This document shows, piece after piece, positions 5,468-8,329 of a stretch of 8,329 nt of DNA (position 1 is the first letter of the stretch; every line of letters starts with the position of its first letter). The notes beneath the pieces are model-generated. The model had not been told where the DNA came from. It saw nothing but the letters and a program-made list of their open reading frames with translations, and ran no database searches. The stretch spans positions 1-8,329 of the forward strand of contig DBZJ01000173.1 in assembly GCA_002311635.1 (NCBI GenBank). The letters are read 5' to 3'. This DNA is from Syntrophaceae bacterium UBA1163. Its GTDB lineage: Bacteria > Desulfobacterota > BSN033 > UBA1163. The position numbers and the translations under genes were made by a program.

Positions 5468-6784
5468 ATGCCGGCTAATCAAAGAAACCTTTCAAGAGTC
5501 GTAATTCTTGGAGCCGGATTTGGAGGACTATGGGCAGCCAGAACCCTGGCCCATTCTTCTGCCGATGTCACTCTCGTTGACTGTCAAAACTATCATGTAT
5601 TCGTCCCTCTCCTCTATCAAGTAGCGGCTGCAGAACTGGAACCGGAAGAGATTGCTTCTCCGGTAAGGAATGTCTTTTGGAAGATCTCGAATATCCGTTT
5701 TGCCATGGCCAGGGCAACAGATATAGATTTCACAAAACGTGTAGTTGTCGCCTCGGGTCGAGAAATTCCTTACGATTTTCTTATCCTTGCCATTGGAAGC
5801 GCCCCCAATTTTTTCGGTGTACCTGGGGCCAATGATTATGCCTTCCCTCTGAAGACGCTGGAACAGGGTGTCTTTTTACGTAATCACATCCTAAGATGTT
5901 TTGAACGGGCCGAATTGGAATTAGATTTGAAAAAACGTCAACAATTGTTAACCTTTGCAATTGTGGGAGGGGGAAGAACAGGCGTAGAATTCGCAGGGGC
6001 TTTGGTGGAATTGATTCGCGGTCCGTTACAGAGAGATTATCGAAACATTGATTTTCGGGACCCCCGTGTCATCCTCTGCCATTCGAAAGACAAATTGATC
6101 CCGGACCTACCGGAACCCCTCAGCCGCTATGCACTCGAACGTCTCCGCAAGATGGGAGTGGAAGTGAAATTGCAATCAAGGGTCAGCCGGGTGACAGCCG
6201 AGGCCGTTTATCACCAGGGAAATGCGGTTTTTCCAACGGAGACAGTGGTCTGGACAGCCGGTGTACGTGGAGAACCTGATGCAGAGAAATGGGGACTTCC
6301 CACGACAAAGAATGGCCAGATTTCGGTCTTGCCGACGCTTCAGATCCCCAATCACCCGGAAATTTATGCCATCGGAGATCTTGCCTACATCAAGGAAGAA
6401 GGAAGCCCATTGCCAATGGTAGCAACCGTAGCCATCCAGGAAGGGGTTGCAGCCGCGCAAAACATAAGGCTTCAAATGGAAGGCCGCGTTCCCTGTCCGG
6501 TCCACTATCGAGACCCTGGTTCTGTGGCCACAGTCGGGCGAAACGCGGCGGTCGCTCATCTCTGGTGCCTTACTCTCAAGGGTTTTCCCGCTTGGATTCT
6601 CTGGTTGCTGGTTCACCTATTCAAACTCATCGGCTTCCGAAACCGTCTGTTTGTAATGGTGAACTGGGCTCTGGACTATTTCTTGTATGAGCGAACAGTA
6701 CGCCTGATTTTGCCCAATGAGCCTCAAGAACAATGCCGGACGGCCTCTGTGAAAAGGGATCTCCCCAGAGACATCAGAGAATGA
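5468..6784 (+). CDS. ndh: Type II NADH:quinone oxidoreductase (NDH-2)
   Basis: With the start at 5468 the protein has 438 residues, normal for NDH-2. It oxidises NADH with FAD and passes electrons to membrane quinone without pumping protons. The FAD dinucleotide fold is at the N-terminus (VVILGAGFGG, 11-20, with the acidic end of strand 2 in TLVDCQNYH). NYHVFVPLLYQVAAA (41-55) and LILAIGSAPNFFGVPG (105-120) are family hallmarks. The NADH fold is FAIVGGGRTGVEFAGAL (163-179). The second FAD contact is IYAIGDLAY (299-307), and VAIQEGVAAAQN (321-332) lies at the quinone side. An amphipathic, aromatic C-terminus (about 373-415, FPAWILWLLVHLFKLIGF onward) fits peripheral membrane anchoring. A start at 5408 is possible but lacks a ribosome binding site. 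No obvious defect is seen. It follows the ligA relic and is followed 12 bases later by a decapitated glucose dehydrogenase gene. Confidence 0.92.
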   Translation: MPANQRNLSRVVILGAGFGGLWAARTLAHSSADVTLVDCQNYHVFVPLLYQVAAAELEPEEIASPVRNVFWKISNIRFAMARATDIDFTKRVVVASGREIPYDFLILAIGSAPNFFGVPGANDYAFPLKTLEQGVFLRNHILRCFERAELELDLKKRQQLLTFAIVGGGRTGVEFAGALVELIRGPLQRDYRNIDFRDPRVILCHSKDKLIPDLPEPLSRYALERLRKMGVEVKLQSRVSRVTAEAVYHQGNAVFPTETVVWTAGVRGEPDAEKWGLPTTKNGQISVLPTLQIPNHPEIYAIGDLAYIKEEGSPLPMVATVAIQEGVAAAQNIRLQMEGRVPCPVHYRDPGSVATVGRNAAVAHLWCLTLKGFPAWILWLLVHLFKLIGFRNRLFVMVNWALDYFLYERTVRLILPNEPQEQCRTASVKRDLPRDIRE

Positions 6785-6796
6785 CCGGCGAAATAA

Positions 6797-7099
6797 TTGC
6801 TGAACGGGCTCTCCGTCCTCACAGGGATTCCGGGAGGGGATCGGCCGATCAATATTGAAGGGGCGACCTTGATGCGCCAGCTCGTTTTACGGAATCAGGT
6901 GATGGCAGGGAGTGTGAATGCAAGTCTCAAGCATTTTGAGATGGTTATTGATGATCTGAAAAAGGCCCGGGAAACGTGGGGAAGCGCAATCGGCCAACTC
7001 ATCACGCCTCAATTTCATTGCACCGAGTTTGCAAAGGCTCTTTCACTCCGTCTGGCAGACGAGATTAAAACGGTTTTGGAGTGGGAAAAGCCAGTATAG
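6797..7099 (+). pseudogene. Glucose 1-dehydrogenase C-terminal remnant
   Basis: Starting right after an in-frame TAA (6794-6796), about 100 residues match the C-terminal end of zinc-dependent glucose/galactose 1-dehydrogenases (MDR superfamily): NGLSVLTGIPGGDRP, LMRQLVLRNQVMAGSVNAS, a FEMVIDDL helix and DEIKTVLEW near the stop. The end is native, since the family finishes just after the IKTVxEW motif. The N-terminal catalytic zinc domain and the first half of the nucleotide-binding fold, about 250 residues, are missing. The join lies within about 12 bases of the ndh stop codon. There is no ribosome binding site or credible start. The full enzyme oxidises glucose to gluconolactone in the non-phosphorylated Entner-Doudoroff route. 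This piece should be non-functional. It converges on the transaldolase remnant. Confidence 0.8.
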
Positions 7100-7106
7100 C
7101 CCATGA

Positions 7107-7383
7107 TCAAAGGAGGTTCAAGAATGCTTTTTCAATATGTTCCAGGTTGGCCTGGCATTTCTCTTCGTTGGACTTCAAGCGCCATTACGCGGATGGTGTC
7201 GTCATAATCGTGGCTCTCCGCAATGGCCTTTTCAAAGATGGAAGGATTGGAGGTCACACCGCCCAGCCCGTCCTCTTCAATGAGTTGCTTCAGTTCACCC
7301 GACGCAATCATCTCGCGCCGGATGAAATCCATCCAGATGCTTTGGCCAAAGTGTTCCAGTTTCAGCAAAGGGATCTCTTTCAT
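7107..7383 (-). pseudogene. tal: Transaldolase N-terminal remnant, frameshifted and truncated
   Basis: From ATG 7381-7383 the first 65 or so residues are a clear transaldolase N-terminus: [56 protein letters not shown]. The frame then changes near 7190. In the neighbouring frame [18 protein letters not shown] continues what looks like the expected GKSxEE...ED(I) helix, then stops at TGA 7107-7109. The Schiff-base lysine and nearly all of the beta barrel are missing from this roughly 360-residue (or longer, if Tal-Pgi fused) enzyme of the pentose phosphate pathway. The 3' part has been lost where the DNA now abuts the convergent glucose dehydrogenase tail. The start lies 16 bases after the stop of the HVA1 gene on the same strand, with a weak GAAGGGA site, suggesting a former operon. 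Confidence 0.8.
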
Positions 7384-7399
7384 ACTAATCCCTTCAGCA

Positions 7400-7660
7400 T
7401 CATTTCTTCTTCGGGTGCGTTAACCGTTTCTGTGATGCGCGGTCGCTTTTACCGATCTTTTTGAGAGCCGCACCTTTGTGCATGGCCATGTGCTCAGTCT
7501 TGTCGCTCTTGATCAAATACTGCGGCTCCTCCTTCGAGGCGCGGACGGTGTAGGTCTTAAACTTGGTGGCGGAGGTGACCTTCTTCTTGATCGTTCCGCG
7601 GACGTGGCCCGCTTCCGAGTTCCATTCCACATGATCCCCAACTTTGAATTCGTGTTTCAT
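7400..7660 (-). CDS. HVA1 / DUF2945 TUDOR-like small protein
   Basis: The protein has 86 residues, starting at ATG 7658-7660 with AGGAGA eight bases upstream on the minus strand. The open frame reaches back to 7756, but the upstream part has no family similarity. The sequence begins with [20 protein letters not shown] and contains [21 protein letters not shown], then [11 protein letters not shown]. This is the hypervirulence-associated TUDOR domain (HVA1, DUF2945) pattern, a short beta-rich domain often found near stress and carbohydrate genes. The tail is strongly basic (KRLTHPKKK). It is intact, and the transaldolase remnant follows 16 bases downstream. Its molecular role is not established; the small basic SH3-like fold is compatible with nucleic-acid or protein binding, which is only a guess. 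By eye its codons are more GC-rich than those of the genes on the left side of the window. Confidence 0.8.
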   Translation of the reverse strand: MKHEFKVGDHVEWNSEAGHVRGTIKKKVTSATKFKTYTVRASKEEPQYLIKSDKTEHMAMHKGAALKKIGKSDRASQKRLTHPKKK

Positions 7661-7712
7661 CGGTATGATCTCCTGTAGATGTTTTGTATCGGTGTGGTTG
7701 CCACGTGTTTCC

Positions 7713-7910
7713 AAACCAATCATCGAGGATGAGGAGGTCATCGAAAAGATCCTCAAGCATCTTGAGTTGTGGGAGATGAAGGCCAGACCCCCCCCCAGAG
7801 CGAAGACGCCATCGGTAACGATTTACCTTGATGATTCGGATTCTCAGATTTCATCCCCTGATTCCTTCCACGCAGACCCGGATTACCAGATAGATTCCTA
7901 TCTAAGCTGA
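7713..7910 (+). mobile_element. IS91-type transposase C-terminal tail (remnant)
   Basis: In one plus-strand frame, residues from about 7713 to TGA 7908-7910 read KPIIEDEEVIEKILKHLELW, then KARPPPRAKTPSVTIYLDDSDS and DPDYQIDSYLS. I recognise this as the disordered C-terminal tail of IS91-family (Y2 HUH, zinc-binding) transposases common in Deltaproteobacteria, whose relatives end HLGLW-(x)n-RPPP...DPDYPIDSY. The zinc-binding N-terminus and the tyrosine HUH core are absent, so the upstream frame before about 7713 is not transposase. This element moves by rolling-circle transfer and can carry flanking DNA, which could account for the patchwork of gene ends here. The family call rests on tail motifs only. 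Confidence 0.6.
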
Positions 7911-7945
7911 TGGGGCCATTAATCTTATTCGGGTGGAGGGGTTGC

Positions 7946-7966
7946 TTTACCCACAGGAGGGGTAAA
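7946..7966. repeat. Hairpin 1 downstream of the transposase tail
   Basis: TTTACCC (7946-7952) and GGGTAAA (7960-7966) are perfect reverse complements around a 7-base loop, 35 bases after the transposase stop. It may be part of the end of the IS91-type element, which is recognised by structure rather than by terminal inverted repeats. Confidence 0.45.
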
Positions 7967-7978
7967 CATCCCATTTTT

Positions 7979-7995
7979 CTGCCCCGTGGGGGCAG
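7979..7995. repeat. Hairpin 2, perfect GC-rich stem
   Basis: CTGCCCC (7979-7985) and GGGGCAG (7989-7995) pair perfectly with a 3-base loop, 12 bases after hairpin 1. No T run follows on either strand (the T run is on the 5' side in the plus direction), so it is not a normal intrinsic terminator. An element-end hairpin is a plausible alternative. Confidence 0.5.
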
Positions 7996-8148
7996 AGATC
8001 TTGTCTCCAGTTTCCATTATTCCAACGCAAAGGCCTCTTGTCACGCCCTTCCCCGGACGGCGAAAAAAGTACCCCATATTGTGCTTTCTTTTTCTTCACA
8101 TACTACTCATTTTTTTGTTACATTGAATCGACTCATCCCAAAGCAAGT

Positions 8149-8175
8149 TCTTATCATCTCATCTCTTATCATCTC
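8149..8175. repeat. 12-base direct repeat
   Basis: TCTTATCATCTC occurs at 8149-8160 and again at 8164-8175, separated by three bases. It lies just beyond the minus-strand flavoprotein stop codon. It is probably a local slippage duplication; a binding-site pair is possible. Confidence 0.5.
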
Positions 8176-8205
8176 CCGAAGAAAACTATCTTCCGAAAAA
8201 GGATC

Positions 8206-8329
8206 CTATTTAAGATTGCTGAGTGTCTCGGGTACGAGTTCTGACAGTGCGGGAAATATGTGCATGCTGCGGGTGGTCGATTCTACACTCTCTTCATTTG
8301 CCATTGCGTTAACCACTTCCTGGATGAGT
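8206..8329 (-). CDS. C-terminal end of a dihydrolipoamide dehydrogenase/mercuric reductase-like flavoprotein (5' part outside window)
   Basis: A minus-strand frame enters from the window edge and stays open for 40 codons to TAG 8206-8208. It reads EVVNAMANEESVESTTRSMH, then IFPALSELVPETLSNLK. This matches the end of the dimerisation domain of pyridine-nucleotide disulfide oxidoreductases, where the H-x-(H/Y/F)-P-x-LSE motif sits 15-20 residues before the C-terminus. Position two after the His is Phe here (HIFPALSE), where true lipoamide dehydrogenases have the catalytic His (HAHPTLSE). That leans toward the mercuric-reductase-like or uncharacterised branch. FAD, redox Cys pair and NAD domains would be outside the window. 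The call rests on 40 residues, so it is moderate. Confidence 0.6.
   Translation of the reverse strand, partial: LIQEVVNAMANEESVESTTRSMHIFPALSELVPETLSNLK

Larger units (their letters stand above)
7911..8205. other. Intergenic, AT-rich, with hairpins and a direct repeat
   Basis: No gene is recognisable in these 295 bases. A plus-strand open frame at 8038-8244 is a low-complexity Phe/Ser/Tyr-rich chance frame without a ribosome binding site, and it overlaps the minus-strand flavoprotein end. The region holds two hairpins next to the transposase tail, a pyrimidine-rich run around 8080-8118 and a 12-base direct repeat at 8149-8175. Confidence 0.5.

Noticed and set aside
6176..6690. Long open frames on both strands within ndh
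   Set aside because: These are shadow frames of ndh; they show no family motifs and no ribosome binding sites.
7081..7464. 127-codon plus-strand open frame with AGGAGG near 7111
   Set aside because: It is antisense to the transaldolase remnant, whose [10 protein letters not shown] motif is unmistakable on the minus strand; the AGGAGG is the complement of Leu codons at the relic's end.
7557..7760. Longer N-terminus for the HVA1 gene or a second minus-strand frame there
   Set aside because: The extension has no family similarity, and the AGGAGA site points to the ATG at 7658-7660.
7979..7995. GC-rich hairpin as a rho-independent terminator
   Set aside because: No T run follows the stem on either strand.
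8038..8244. 68-codon plus-strand open frame
   Set aside because: Low-complexity composition, no ribosome binding site, and overlap with the better supported minus-strand flavoprotein end.

Overview
The window looks like chromosome from an anaerobic bacterium, most likely an uncultured Desulfobacterota/Deltaproteobacterium or close relative. This is inferred from the company of genes: an oxygen-sensitive pyruvate/2-oxoacid:ferredoxin oxidoreductase subunit, a HoxU-type iron-sulfur protein, a rubrerythrin-like ferritin, a coiled-coil/PAS-type sensor kinase style common in that group, and an IS91-type transposase tail. No taxonomic marker such as rRNA is present, so the assignment is tentative.

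Layout. On the minus strand at the left edge lie a small Cys-rich protein gene (477-647) and a cytochrome b5-like heme-binding protein that runs off the window (1-356). An AT-rich gap (648-1026) with an imperfect inverted repeat separates them from a run of damaged genes. These are a sensor-kinase fragment with an in-frame TAA (1027-1713), a truncated and frameshifted secreted-type protein on the minus strand (1808-2082), an unrecognised minus-strand ORF (2063-2338), a frameshifted rubrerythrin-like ferritin (2430-2952), and an ABM-fold small protein split by one TGA (2977-3327). Then come intact redox genes: porB (3380-4318) and a HoxU-like 2Fe-2S/2x4Fe-4S protein (4428-5141). A 79-residue relic of the NAD-dependent DNA ligase LigA with a large in-frame internal deletion follows (5166-5405), and then type II NADH dehydrogenase ndh (5468-6784).

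The right end holds remnants of sugar metabolism: the C-terminal end of a glucose 1-dehydrogenase (6797-7099), convergent with a frameshifted transaldolase N-terminus (7107-7383), and behind that an intact HVA1/DUF2945 protein (7400-7660). An IS91-type transposase C-terminal tail (7713-7910), two adjacent hairpins and an AT-rich gap follow. The C-terminus of a dihydrolipoamide-dehydrogenase/mercuric-reductase-like flavoprotein enters from the right edge on the minus strand (8206-8329).

How it fits together. The intact genes are mostly electron-transfer proteins (PorB, HoxU-like protein, NDH-2, cytochrome b5-like protein). About half of the recognisable genes are relics, broken by nonsense codons, single-base frameshifts, internal deletion or loss of an end. 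Single-base events could be sequence errors. The ligA internal deletion, the transaldolase and glucose-dehydrogenase end losses and the transposase tail cannot be explained that way, so I favour a genuine gene-decay zone in which redox genes have been retained. I see no tRNA, rRNA, CRISPR array or convincing novel multi-gene defence system. The most system-like novelty is the orphan porB plus HoxU-like pair.
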